A stretch of 58,749 nt of DNA, from positions 1-58,749 of IMG/VR virus record IMGVR_UViG_3300037487_001109; one strand, written 5' to 3'. Position 1 is the first letter of the stretch. Every line of letters begins with the position of its first letter. The position numbers and the translations under genes are program-made. This document shows, piece after piece, positions 24,089 to 30,749 of the stretch. The DNA comes from a virus. A model generated the notes under the pieces. It was given only the letters and a program-made list of their open reading frames with translations. It was not told the DNA's origin and made no database searches.

Positions 24089-24460
24089 ATGGAACAAGAC
24101 ATAAGCGAAATTGAAATCAACGGCGTGAAGTACGTCAAGAAAGGAAGTGAGCAAGTTAATGCGGTTAATAGCGACGGCTTGGAGTACGTAATAATCCGAG
24201 CTGATAGAGCCGGAGCCTTTGCTGGCTACCTTGTAGAAAAAGAAGGGACGGAAGTTACTCTAATAAATGCAAGGCGGTTATGGTATTGGTCTGGCGCTGC
24301 GTCATTGTCCGAGCTTGCGATTAATGGAGTTAAGAAACCTAATGACTGTAAATTTCCTGCACCTAATTCCAAGATTACAGTTTTAGGCGTGATTGAAATA
24401 ATACCAGCAACGGAAACAGCTCGTAAAATTATAGAGGGAGTAAAAATATGGCAAGCGTAG
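24089..24460 (+). CDS. DUF6948-domain protein
   Basis: A 123-residue protein. The DUF6948 pattern is clear: YVIIRADRAGAFAGYLVEKE, then INARRLWYWSGAASLSELA, then VIEIIPATETARKIIEGV. Widespread in phages of Gram-negative and gut bacteria; function unknown. Its last 13 bases overlap the Gly-X repeat gene, a pairing I recall from other phages. Confidence 0.8.
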   Translation: MEQDISEIEINGVKYVKKGSEQVNAVNSDGLEYVIIRADRAGAFAGYLVEKEGTEVTLINARRLWYWSGAASLSELAINGVKKPNDCKFPAPNSKITVLGVIEIIPATETARKIIEGVKIWQA

Positions 24461-24765
24461 GCTCTGGCTATGTCGATGGCTCTGGCGATGGCGATGGCTC
24501 TGGCTATGGCGATGGCGATGGCTCTGGCTATGGCTCTGGCGATGGCTATGGCTCTGGCTATGGCGATGGCGATGGCTCTGGCGATGGCTCTGGCGATGGC
24601 TCTGGCGATGGCTCTGGCTATGGCTCTGGCTATGGCTCTGGCGATGGCTCTGGCTATGGCTCTGGCGATGGCTATGGCGATGGCTCTGGCGATGGCTATG
24701 GCTATGGCTCTGGCTCTGGCGATGGCTATGGCGATGGCTATGGCGTGAAAGTATTAATCGACTAA
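24448..24765 (+). CDS. Glycine-X dipeptide repeat protein
   Basis: A 105-residue protein starting inside the DUF6948 gene (ATGGCAAGC). From residue 5 to about 98 it alternates glycine (always GGC) with Ser, Asp or Tyr (TCT, GAT, TAT), then ends VKVLID. The near-perfect 6-base periodicity continues in one frame without a stop and begins and ends at non-repeat codons, supporting real translation. Such a chain would be disordered and very acidic. It may be a slippage-prone linker or low-complexity assembly segment. Function unknown. Confidence 0.65.
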   Translation: MASVGSGYVDGSGDGDGSGYGDGDGSGYGSGDGYGSGYGDGDGSGDGSGDGSGDGSGYGSGYGSGDGSGYGSGDGYGDGSGDGYGYGSGSGDGYGDGYGVKVLID

Positions 24766-24788
24766 CACAAAACAAGAAGGGGGCGTAG

Positions 24789-24893
24789 GTGACGTACTAT
24801 AGAATAATCGGCGATAAGATTTATGTTTGCTACACTGTTCAGACTATAAATGGGCCGTATACATGGTGGCGAGTACAGGAACTAGCAAAATGA
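24789..24893 (+). CDS. Small protein (34 residues), unknown function
   Basis: GTG 24789 to TGA 24891-24893, with AGGGGG 8 bases upstream and an ATGA overlap with the next gene. The product starts MTYYRIIGDKIYVCYTV and ends WWRVQELAK, a plausible small beta fold. Too short for a family call. Confidence 0.45.
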   Translation: MTYYRIIGDKIYVCYTVQTINGPYTWWRVQELAK

Positions 24894-25102
24894 CAACCAA
24901 GCAGATCGAGGAATTGGATGGACCATCGGCTAATGAAGCCTACGACAACGGCTTCGAGTACGGCTCTCTGGCTAGCTACGACAGGGCGTTGAGTGATGTT
25001 ATCGAAACGCTTGAAGCTGACACAGACCCTAATTCATGGGGCGCTTTTGCCTTGCCTAAAGTCAGGGAAGTTATAGCAAAACTCAGGGCCGAGAATAAAT
25101 GA
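24890..25102 (+). CDS. Small acidic protein, unknown function
   Basis: A 70-residue protein. ATG 24890 chosen for the ATGA overlap with the previous stop; the frame is open further upstream but without a site. Contains SANEAYDNGFEYGSLASYDRAL and ALPKVREVIAKLRAE. Family not recognised. Confidence 0.65.
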   Translation: MTTKQIEELDGPSANEAYDNGFEYGSLASYDRALSDVIETLEADTDPNSWGAFALPKVREVIAKLRAENK

Positions 25103-25305
25103 CCAATATCCAAGTACCCGATTCCCGTGCTAAATTTATATCTGAAAAGCTTGAAAGGAGACTTCAGAATGCCGCATCAGCATCGTCAGCACCATCACAG
25201 ACTAGACAAAAGCCAACTACCGCCCCGACTGGAAGAACAGATTCCAGAACTGCCGTTGACAAGTGGACCGAGGCCCTCCGTTATTGTTATGGGTCAGGAG
25301 ACTGA
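25099..25305 (+). CDS. Small basic protein, overlaps the next frame
   Basis: A 68-residue protein coupled to the previous gene (ATGA). Helical start (DSRAKFISEKLERRLQNAA), then Ser/Thr/Pro-rich, then TAVDKWTEALRYCYGSG. It overlaps the frame at 25169-25366 by 137 bases; either or both may be translated. Confidence 0.45.
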   Translation: MTNIQVPDSRAKFISEKLERRLQNAASASSAPSQTRQKPTTAPTGRTDSRTAVDKWTEALRYCYGSGD

Positions 25306-25366
25306 GGTGACTTTGGCACAAGGACGGCAGATTAAAAAAGACCTTAAGCAGCTTACTCCTGTCTAG
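25169..25366 (+). CDS. Small protein with strong ribosome-binding site
   Basis: A 65-residue protein from ATG 25169, preceded by GAAAGGAG at 9 bases. His-rich start (MPHQHRQHHHRLDK), Pro-rich middle, and a plausible helical end (ETEVTLAQGRQIKKDLKQL). Overlaps 25099-25305 in another frame. Function unknown. Confidence 0.5.
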   Translation: MPHQHRQHHHRLDKSQLPPRLEEQIPELPLTSGPRPSVIVMGQETEVTLAQGRQIKKDLKQLTPV

Positions 25367-25398
25367 CGCAGTGCCCAATAATCAAATATAATATACGT

Positions 25399-25491
25399 AT
25401 GGCATGTAGATGTTTCGGCGTATGTACTTGTGGTGTGGCTTTAGGGCCTGCTACACCGTGCTGTGCTCCTCACTGGAGTGAAGATATTTAA
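25399..25491 (+). CDS. 30-residue Cys-rich peptide
   Basis: ATG 25399 to TAA 25489-25491, overlapping the next ATG (TAATG). The product has six cysteines in 30 residues (MACRCFGVCTCG..., then PCCAPHW). No signal peptide. Could bind zinc or serve as a leader peptide for the PLA2-like gene. Evidence is the coupled stop/start and the cysteine pattern only. Confidence 0.4.
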   Translation: MACRCFGVCTCGVALGPATPCCAPHWSEDI

Positions 25492-25763
25492 TGAGCGACT
25501 CAGAGCCGATACGCTGTGGAATTTGCCCCATAACATTTGGTGGCTGGGCACTAGATGCCTGTGCCTGGCACGATGCGGCCTATACACGGGGCTCATGGGC
25601 ACAGAAAAACCTTACAAGAGAAGCTACCGACCTGCACTTCTATAATATGCTATTAGAGCTCTCCAAACGTGGCCGCTGTAGGGCCGGGAAACGTGTGCAG
25701 GCGTGGTTGATGTACCAGACTGTACGCGCTCTGGGTGCCCCTTTCTGGGAAGGCAAAGAATAA
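25491..25763 (+). CDS. Phospholipase A2-like protein
   Basis: A 90-residue protein. The motif LDACAWHDAAY (about residues 21-31) matches the catalytic CxxHDxxY helix of phospholipase A2 with the His-Asp pair, and the following helix has REATDLHFYNMLLE, matching the second conserved Asp. A Gly-containing loop (TFGGWA) precedes it. This minimal layout resembles parvoviral and bacterial PLA2 domains. It could hydrolyse membrane phospholipids at entry or lysis; there is no signal peptide. Confidence 0.65.
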   Translation: MSDSEPIRCGICPITFGGWALDACAWHDAAYTRGSWAQKNLTREATDLHFYNMLLELSKRGRCRAGKRVQAWLMYQTVRALGAPFWEGKE

Positions 25764-25775
25764 TAAACAAATAGT

Positions 25776-25813
25776 TTGACATTCATAATGTTTCATTCTA
25801 ATCTTTTAGAATG
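25776..25813 (+). promoter_or_regulatory. Strong promoter with operator-like inverted repeat
   Basis: TTGACA (25776-25781), 17 bases, TAATCT (25799-25804). A perfect 8-bp inverted repeat CATTCTAA-tctt-TTAGAATG (25794-25801 with 25806-25813) covers the -10 and the predicted start, so a repressor bound here would block transcription. Confidence 0.7.
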
Positions 25814-25978
25814 AAAAAATTAATAATACTTCCAATCCTTCTTTTTATTAACACCAATGCTTATGCATGGGGCAATTGCGCAGGCGTAATGAAGCCTCTT
25901 TGCATGTGGCCTATGGAAGCTTATTGCGTAGGGGCAGGGCCAGTGCAGCAAGATTATTATATTTGTATGGAGAGGTAA
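25811..25978 (+). CDS. Secreted Cys-containing peptide with its own promoter (moron-like)
   Basis: A 55-residue protein from ATG 25811. A clear signal peptide (KKLIILPILLFINTNAYA) with an AYA cleavage site leaves about 36 residues carrying four cysteines (WGNCAGVM, PLCMW, AYCVG, YICMER), suggesting two disulfides in the periplasm. The predicted transcription start coincides with the ATG, so the message may be leaderless. A small exported protein with private promoter and operator is typical of moron genes such as superinfection exclusion factors. That role is inferred from layout only. Confidence 0.65.
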   Translation: MKKLIILPILLFINTNAYAWGNCAGVMKPLCMWPMEAYCVGAGPVQQDYYICMER

Positions 25979-25979
25979 G

Positions 25980-26291
25980 ATGACGGACATTAAGGATACC
26001 CTTAAAGAGAGGGGCAAATCGTATGCTGAGTTTGAGTTTCAAGCCACCATATCCCAGCAACTAAAGAATGTACTACGTGCCTAAGAGAAGTGGGAGCACC
26101 TTGCAGATGACCAGAAAGAAGCACTTGAAATGGTTGTCCACAAGATTGCCAGAATCCTTAACGGAGACGTTAACTTCAGGGACAGTTGGTATGATCAACT
26201 TGGCTACCTGCAGTTAGTGGTAAACCGAATGGATAGAGATGCTGATCTTCTAAAAGAAGATATAAAGATTACAGACGACATACCCTTCTAA
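25980..26291 (+). pseudogene. DUF6378-like gene interrupted by an in-frame TAA
   Basis: ATG 25980 starts DIKDTLKERGKSYAEFEF..., reaching TAA at 26082-26084 after 34 codons. The same frame continues without another stop to TAA 26289-26291, encoding EKWEHLADDQKEALEMVVHK, then ILNGD, DSWYDQLGY and LVVNRM. Together these read as one DUF6378-type protein of about 102 residues, whose end overlaps the helicase start as TAATG. A nonsense mutation or a readthrough codon are the options; TAA serves as a normal stop elsewhere. Confidence 0.7.
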
Positions 26292-28495
26292 TGGAAAAGC
26301 TAATCTACCCACAAGACTGCACCCTCCTGCCCTTTCAAGCAGACTGCATACACAAGATGTTAGCATTCTTGCGGAATGGCGGAGGGTGCTACAATGCCTG
26401 TGAAATGGGGCTCGGGAAGAGTGTGCAGGCTATTGTGGCTATGAATACTATTCTCAGGTACGAGCTCTTACCTAAAATATTGATAGTATGCCCGGCAGTA
26501 ATGAGGCTGGTGTGGAGAGCAGAGTTACAAAAATGGCTTACGTCTCTACATCCAAGCGTACAAGTTCTAACATCTAGTAAACAGCTTAAACAAAAATCAA
26601 TGTGGCATGCTGTAACTATTATCTCATATGACTTAGCTGCAACTGATGAGTTTAAAAAATGGGCTGAACCATCATATGATATGCTTATCATGGATGAAGC
26701 GCATTACTGCGTTGCGGAAGACACACTAATAAACACTCCAGCAGGATTGGTGCCTATAAAAAGTCTAGTAGAGGGGGATATAGTTACAACAATTTCAGAT
26801 AATGGGGCTGACACTGGGCGCATTATACGCAAAATTAAAGGTAATGAAAAAGAGCCCAAAAGAAAAATTACCCTCAGTAACGGCTATACGCTTGAAGGGC
26901 TTGACTGGCACCTTGTTAGAACGCCTTTACAGTGGACCGAACTTGGAAAACTACAAGTATCCGATCCAGTGTCCGTGGTGCAAAAAGGTTTGGGACGCAC
27001 GCTACCCATCATGGGTAATGTGGAGAACTTTCTGCAGCGGCAGATGTGCAAAGCTAAACCATTGTCACAACGGTGGGTGGTCAGATCATATGCGAAAAAA
27101 GAACCCTATGAAGATTCCTGCGGCAAGAATGAAGATGCGGGCCACACTGAAACGTATAGGACACAAACCTCCACTACAGGGCGGGAACGGCAAGAAAGCA
27201 CCATTGGCACAGGTAAAATTAAAGCAATTATGCAAATTGGTATTTCCGCAGTATCAGGTAGTGTTAGAGTATGCAGTTGGGCTAGGATGCAAGCAGCCCG
27301 GATTTCCTACAGCGTACAAACTAGATGTGGGTATACCAGAATTAAAACTAGGGGTAGAGGCAGACGGGTATTCTCATCAAAGCCTAGTCAGGAAACAACA
27401 AGATTTGAAGAAAGACAAGAAATTGAAACAGCTAGGGTGGAGAATATTGAGATTTACGAACACGGAGATACTGGAGAAGCCGGCAAATGTTATTACGACC
27501 TTGAGCTCGATAGACACCACAACTATATAGCTAACGGTATTATAGTACATAATTGTAAGTCCCCCAAAGCTAAGCGTACCAAAGCTATCCTAAAACACAT
27601 CTGGCCTAGAGCAGTATTTAAAATCTGCCTCTCCGGCACACCCTTCACTAATAACGTCATAGATGGTTACACATTATTTAATAAACTCGCCCCATATGAC
27701 TTTCCTGATTTCTGGTCATTTGCTAACACCTATTCACATAGAAAGAACAACGGGTTTGGTATTACGTGGGAAGGGTTAAAGAATGCTGATAAACTACGTG
27801 CTATAATTAATAATAATTTCTTTTTACGTAAGACAAAAGCACAGGTGCTCCCAGAACTCCCGCCCAAAGTCTACCAGAAAATAACGCTTGATGAGTCCTA
27901 TGCACACAAACTCACTAAAGAGCAGGAAGCTGAATACGAGAGATACTACCAGGACCTGAAACGCCTGCTTGCCGGTAAAGAAACTACACGCATCCCGCCT
28001 CCTCCAGTATCCATTATGACAGTGCGTAGGGAGCAGGGGTTAAAAAAAGTTAAGCCTATTATCGAATTTGTTAAAAATATGCTTGAACAAAATGTCCCTG
28101 TTGTGCTATTTGGAATTTTCAGGGATGTGCTTACTGAATTTGAAGAGACTTTTAAATCCTATAAACCAGCAGTTATTCACGGCGACGTATCAGCAAAAAA
28201 AAGGCAAGAAGAAATTGAAAGATTTCAAGCCGGAGACACTGATTTATTTATTGGACAGCTTACAGCCGCAGGAGTTGGAATTACTCTCACTAGAGCTTCG
28301 GATGTTGTACTGGCGGAATTGTCCTATAGCCCTGCGGAGATATCACAAGCCGTGGACAGAACGCATAGAATATCTCAGAAAAACTCTGTCACCGTCCACT
28401 ACTTCGCGGTCGAAAACTCGGTTGACGAAAAAATAATTGATATTGTTATGGATAAAGCAAAGATATTTTCAGAGATTTTAAAAGAGGAGAAGTGA
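26291..28495 (+). CDS. SNF2-family DNA helicase interrupted by an intein
   Basis: A 734-codon frame; the mature helicase would be 452 residues. The N-terminal RecA-like domain has Walker A EMGLGKSVQ (38-46), and DEAH at 135-138 lies directly before the intein. After the intein come SGTPFTNN (motif III area), LTAAGVGITLTRASDVVLAE and SQAVDRTHRISQ (motifs V and VI), as in the single-chain SNF2 helicases used by many phages next to DUF2800, DUF2815 and family A polymerase genes. It would remodel or unwind replication forks. Start overlaps the DUF6378-like stop. Confidence 0.9.
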   Translation: MEKLIYPQDCTLLPFQADCIHKMLAFLRNGGGCYNACEMGLGKSVQAIVAMNTILRYELLPKILIVCPAVMRLVWRAELQKWLTSLHPSVQVLTSSKQLKQKSMWHAVTIISYDLAATDEFKKWAEPSYDMLIMDEAHYCVAEDTLINTPAGLVPIKSLVEGDIVTTISDNGADTGRIIRKIKGNEKEPKRKITLSNGYTLEGLDWHLVRTPLQWTELGKLQVSDPVSVVQKGLGRTLPIMGNVENFLQRQMCKAKPLSQRWVVRSYAKKEPYEDSCGKNEDAGHTETYRTQTSTTGRERQESTIGTGKIKAIMQIGISAVSGSVRVCSWARMQAARISYSVQTRCGYTRIKTRGRGRRVFSSKPSQETTRFEERQEIETARVENIEIYEHGDTGEAGKCYYDLELDRHHNYIANGIIVHNCKSPKAKRTKAILKHIWPRAVFKICLSGTPFTNNVIDGYTLFNKLAPYDFPDFWSFANTYSHRKNNGFGITWEGLKNADKLRAIINNNFFLRKTKAQVLPELPPKVYQKITLDESYAHKLTKEQEAEYERYYQDLKRLLAGKETTRIPPPPVSIMTVRREQGLKKVKPIIEFVKNMLEQNVPVVLFGIFRDVLTEFEETFKSYKPAVIHGDVSAKKRQEEIERFQAGDTDLFIGQLTAAGVGITLTRASDVVLAELSYSPAEISQAVDRTHRISQKNSVTVHYFAVENSVDEKIIDIVMDKAKIFSEILKEEK
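26708..27553 (+). other. Intein in the helicase DEAH motif
   Basis: 282 codons from Cys140 (TGC 26708-26710) to Asn421 (AAT 27551-27553), followed by Cys +1 (TGT 27554). Block A is CVAEDTLINTPAGLVPIKSL, block B contains the splicing His in GLDWHLVRT, and blocks F/G are CYYDLELDRHHNYIANGIIV then HN. Removal restores DEAHY-CKSPKAKR. The about 160 codons between block B and block F match no domain in this frame, because the DNA there encodes an endonuclease in another frame. Confidence 0.9.
26802..27530 (+). CDS. Homing endonuclease nested out of frame inside the intein
   Basis: A 242-codon frame shifted by +1 from the helicase/intein frame. It has a zinc-ribbon-like segment (CPWCKKVWDARYP, then FCSGRCAK), a basic linker, and a DUF559/Vsr-type PD-(D/E)XK nuclease core: YKLDVGIPELKLGVEADG, YSHQSL, then DKKLKQLGWRILRFTNTEI. 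Such nucleases are homing enzymes in phages. The start could be ATG 26802 or 26844; no good ribosome-binding site is seen. Both frames are open for over 700 bases. The conserved nuclease segment spans about 26960-27480, between the splicing blocks. Confidence 0.75.
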   Translation: MGLTLGALYAKLKVMKKSPKEKLPSVTAIRLKGLTGTLLERLYSGPNLENYKYPIQCPWCKKVWDARYPSWVMWRTFCSGRCAKLNHCHNGGWSDHMRKKNPMKIPAARMKMRATLKRIGHKPPLQGGNGKKAPLAQVKLKQLCKLVFPQYQVVLEYAVGLGCKQPGFPTAYKLDVGIPELKLGVEADGYSHQSLVRKQQDLKKDKKLKQLGWRILRFTNTEILEKPANVITTLSSIDTTTI

Positions 28496-28497
28496 CT

Positions 28498-28725
28498 ATG
28501 GGCACCGCATGCAACGTCTCAGAATGTGCTAGGCTCTTTGAGAAGAAACTTAAAGATCGGTTAAATGTTTTAGCTAAAGACGCAACTGATGTCTTTGTAG
28601 AAGAGTTAAAAGAGATGTTGATGGGTAACGCTATGGAGTTTGCTAGCGGTATTACATTTGAATATGAATCACAGATAACTCATAGCGATGTACATTTAGT
28701 TTTAAGGTTTCCAAATGACAAATAA
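28498..28725 (+). CDS. Small acidic protein in the replication operon
   Basis: A 75-residue protein from ATG 28498 (GAGGAG upstream; GTG 28492 also in frame). Helical (ARLFEKKLKDRLNVLAKDATD, FVEELKEMLMGNAMEFA) with a strand-rich end. It lies between helicase and DUF2800 nuclease and overlaps the latter by 11 bases. Function unknown. Confidence 0.6.
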   Translation: MGTACNVSECARLFEKKLKDRLNVLAKDATDVFVEELKEMLMGNAMEFASGITFEYESQITHSDVHLVLRFPNDK

Positions 28726-29938
28726 TAAAGAATTGAATCACAAAGAAAGAGCCCACGCCCCATTTGGTGGCTCAGTAGCAGCACGCAGGATTAACTGTAC
28801 CGGCAGTTACTTCCTGGAGTCCCAGCTCCCCCCACAGCCAGCTTCCGCTGCAGCTGACGAAGGCACTGAAGCACATGAATGTGTGGAGTGGGCACTTGCA
28901 GATTTCCTCTATCGCAAAATCGAAGGTGAGGGTATAGATTTAGTAAAGCCAGTACACTTTAACAAGTACGCGCAGTTCGCGGAGGATTATGTCGACACCG
29001 TATGGACAAAGGCACTTCATAGCTCTATTACAGGAAAGTCGTATGCTATCGAGACGATTGTTACTATTAATGAGTCTCTGGGTATGTACGGGCCTTGTGA
29101 TTTTGCTTGCGTTTACTCAGACGAGCGAGGCCGTAGTTGTGCTATTGTTATCGACTATAAACATGGCTACAACTTTGTTCCTGTTGAAAAAAACGACCAG
29201 CTTGCACATTATGCTTGCGGATTACGCGAAGATGTACGCAGAGCTGGCAAAGACCTCGAGTACATACGAGCTGCAATTTACCAACCTCGCGCAGGTGGTG
29301 AAACATATAGAGAGGTTACTTTCACCGCAAAGTTTCTGGACAGCTGGAAAAAGCGTGCAATCAAAGCCGCCGAACAAATTTTCGTTAGTAAAAAAGCGAA
29401 GTTCAAGTGCGGAGAATGGTGTAAATTCTGCAGAGCCAAGCCAGTCTGTAAAGCGTATGCTAAGCAACGAACGATAGAGACCCAGCTTAACCTCGTTGAC
29501 CACGCTACAATTGAACTGCCAAAAGTTGATATGCTCTCCCCAGAGCACATAGTTAAACTGGTGCTGCATGGGGATAAGCTTATAGACCTTGTTGAAACTG
29601 CAAAGAAGATAGCCTTTGATGGCTGTGCGGCCAACGGCGAGTTTCACGGTTTAAAACTCGTTGAGGGTCGTGGTAAACGTGGCTGGGATAAGGGCCAAGA
29701 TGAAGACGAGATTGCCACCCAGATGAAGCAGCACGGTATCAAGACCCCCTATAAAGAATCTCTCCGTGGTATTACGGAAATTGAAAAGGAGCTTAAAAAG
29801 TTAAAGCCTGAAGCACAGGCCAAAGAGCTCATGGACTGCTGGACTACAAAGTCAGTCCCCAAAATTCTAGTTGATTCGACTGACCCGAGACCGGCTGTTG
29901 CCTGTGCTAAGGATATGCTTGAAGCAATTGGAGATTAA
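28715..29938 (+). CDS. DUF2800 family PD-(D/E)XK nuclease (Cas4/RecB-like)
   Basis: A 407-residue protein. N-terminus GGSVAARRINCTGSYFLE and the GTEAHECVEWAL helix match DUF2800. The nuclease core shows MYGPCDFACVY (Asp) and VIDYKHGYNFV (Asp-x-Lys). A C-terminal iron-sulfur-type cysteine cluster is KCGEWCKFCRAKPVC plus an upstream Cys, as in Cas4. In phages it is encoded with DUF2815 and a family A polymerase and probably processes DNA ends for recombination-dependent replication. Confidence 0.88.
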   Translation: MTNNKELNHKERAHAPFGGSVAARRINCTGSYFLESQLPPQPASAAADEGTEAHECVEWALADFLYRKIEGEGIDLVKPVHFNKYAQFAEDYVDTVWTKALHSSITGKSYAIETIVTINESLGMYGPCDFACVYSDERGRSCAIVIDYKHGYNFVPVEKNDQLAHYACGLREDVRRAGKDLEYIRAAIYQPRAGGETYREVTFTAKFLDSWKKRAIKAAEQIFVSKKAKFKCGEWCKFCRAKPVCKAYAKQRTIETQLNLVDHATIELPKVDMLSPEHIVKLVLHGDKLIDLVETAKKIAFDGCAANGEFHGLKLVEGRGKRGWDKGQDEDEIATQMKQHGIKTPYKESLRGITEIEKELKKLKPEAQAKELMDCWTTKSVPKILVDSTDPRPAVACAKDMLEAIGD

Positions 29939-29964
29939 AAACATTAAATAAAAAGTAAAATAAA

Positions 29965-30657
29965 ATGGCTGAAAAGATAAGCAAACATAAAACATACGGA
30001 TTCGTGTACGGAATTTCCAACAAAACCCCGCTGGGCAGACTGGCATGGGTTAATCTGGTTACTCCAAAAGAATCTACTTTCCCAGTTAAAGAGGGCGATA
30101 AGGTTCCGGCACCACGCTATGAACTTACCCTGCTACTTAAGAAGAGTGACCCAAAGGTAAAGGCCTTTGTTGCAGAACTCGAGCTACAGAAAAAAGAAAT
30201 GGTTGAGCTCTTTAATGAAGGCAAGAAAACAAAGATTGGTATAGACGAAGTTATTAAGGATGGGGATGAGATGGATACAGACTCCTATCCTTTCTATGCT
30301 GGTAACTACTACATGGTGCCAAAGAAAGAACAGCGCCCTCCTATCTATGACTCAAATGTAGAGCCAATAGAACCCGGAGCTGTCATAGGCGGTATGCCTG
30401 GACTTTGTGTAGTTCGTCCAATCTGCACCTCTCATGGTATCAGCTACCAGCTGCTTACTGTGCAGCTTGGGAAAGATGATGGCGTGAGATTTGGCGGAGG
30501 AAAGTCTGACGCTAAAGCACTATTAACCGCATTAGGAGATGAAGATGATGCACCATTTGATGAATCTGCTGAAGAGACTCCTGTTAAAACTAAAGATGTT
30601 GTAGCCGGAAAAGCTAAAGCACAAAAAGGTCAGCTTAATTTAGATAAGTTGGCATAA
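29965..30657 (+). CDS. DUF2815 family protein (putative single-strand DNA-binding protein)
   Basis: A 230-residue protein. Pattern TYGFVYGISNKTPLGRLAWVNLV, a Lys-rich middle, YPFYAGNYYMVPKK, then PGAVIGGMPGLCVVRPICT, ending in an acidic tail (ALGDEDDAPFDE). DUF2815 proteins are predicted OB-fold single-strand binding proteins, and the acidic tail would recruit partners. The operon partner is the DUF2800 nuclease. The nearest GGAG is at the end of the upstream gene, about 30 bases from the ATG. Confidence 0.85.
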   Translation: MAEKISKHKTYGFVYGISNKTPLGRLAWVNLVTPKESTFPVKEGDKVPAPRYELTLLLKKSDPKVKAFVAELELQKKEMVELFNEGKKTKIGIDEVIKDGDEMDTDSYPFYAGNYYMVPKKEQRPPIYDSNVEPIEPGAVIGGMPGLCVVRPICTSHGISYQLLTVQLGKDDGVRFGGGKSDAKALLTALGDEDDAPFDESAEETPVKTKDVVAGKAKAQKGQLNLDKLA

Positions 30658-30664
30658 ACAAGTT

Positions 30665-30749
30665 TTCGTATTTTCACTCCAATTTTAATACGAGCGTCTT
30701 ACTAGGACGTTAAAACGGTTGGCTTAGCGGTAAAAGTAACCGCCCTTTT
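30665..30749 (+). ncRNA. Second anti-leader hairpin and following stems
   Basis: Between the DUF2815 and polymerase genes lie three consecutive hairpins. The first (TTCGTATT/AATACGAG, 30665-30672 with 30687-30694) has loop TTCACTCCAATTTT, whose ACTCCAATTT is complementary to AAATTGGAGT of the early leaders. The second is GCGTC/GACGT (30694-30710), the third GCGGT/ACCGC (30727-30743) followed by CCTTTTA, a weak terminator. It may be a small RNA or a structured polymerase leader. Confidence 0.45.

Noticed and set aside
24383-24775. His/Gln/Ser repeat frame on the minus strand and Met-Ala/Leu repeat frame on the plus strand
   Set aside because: Both are mirror readings of the Gly-X 6-base repeat; neither has a start or non-repeat ends that look like protein.
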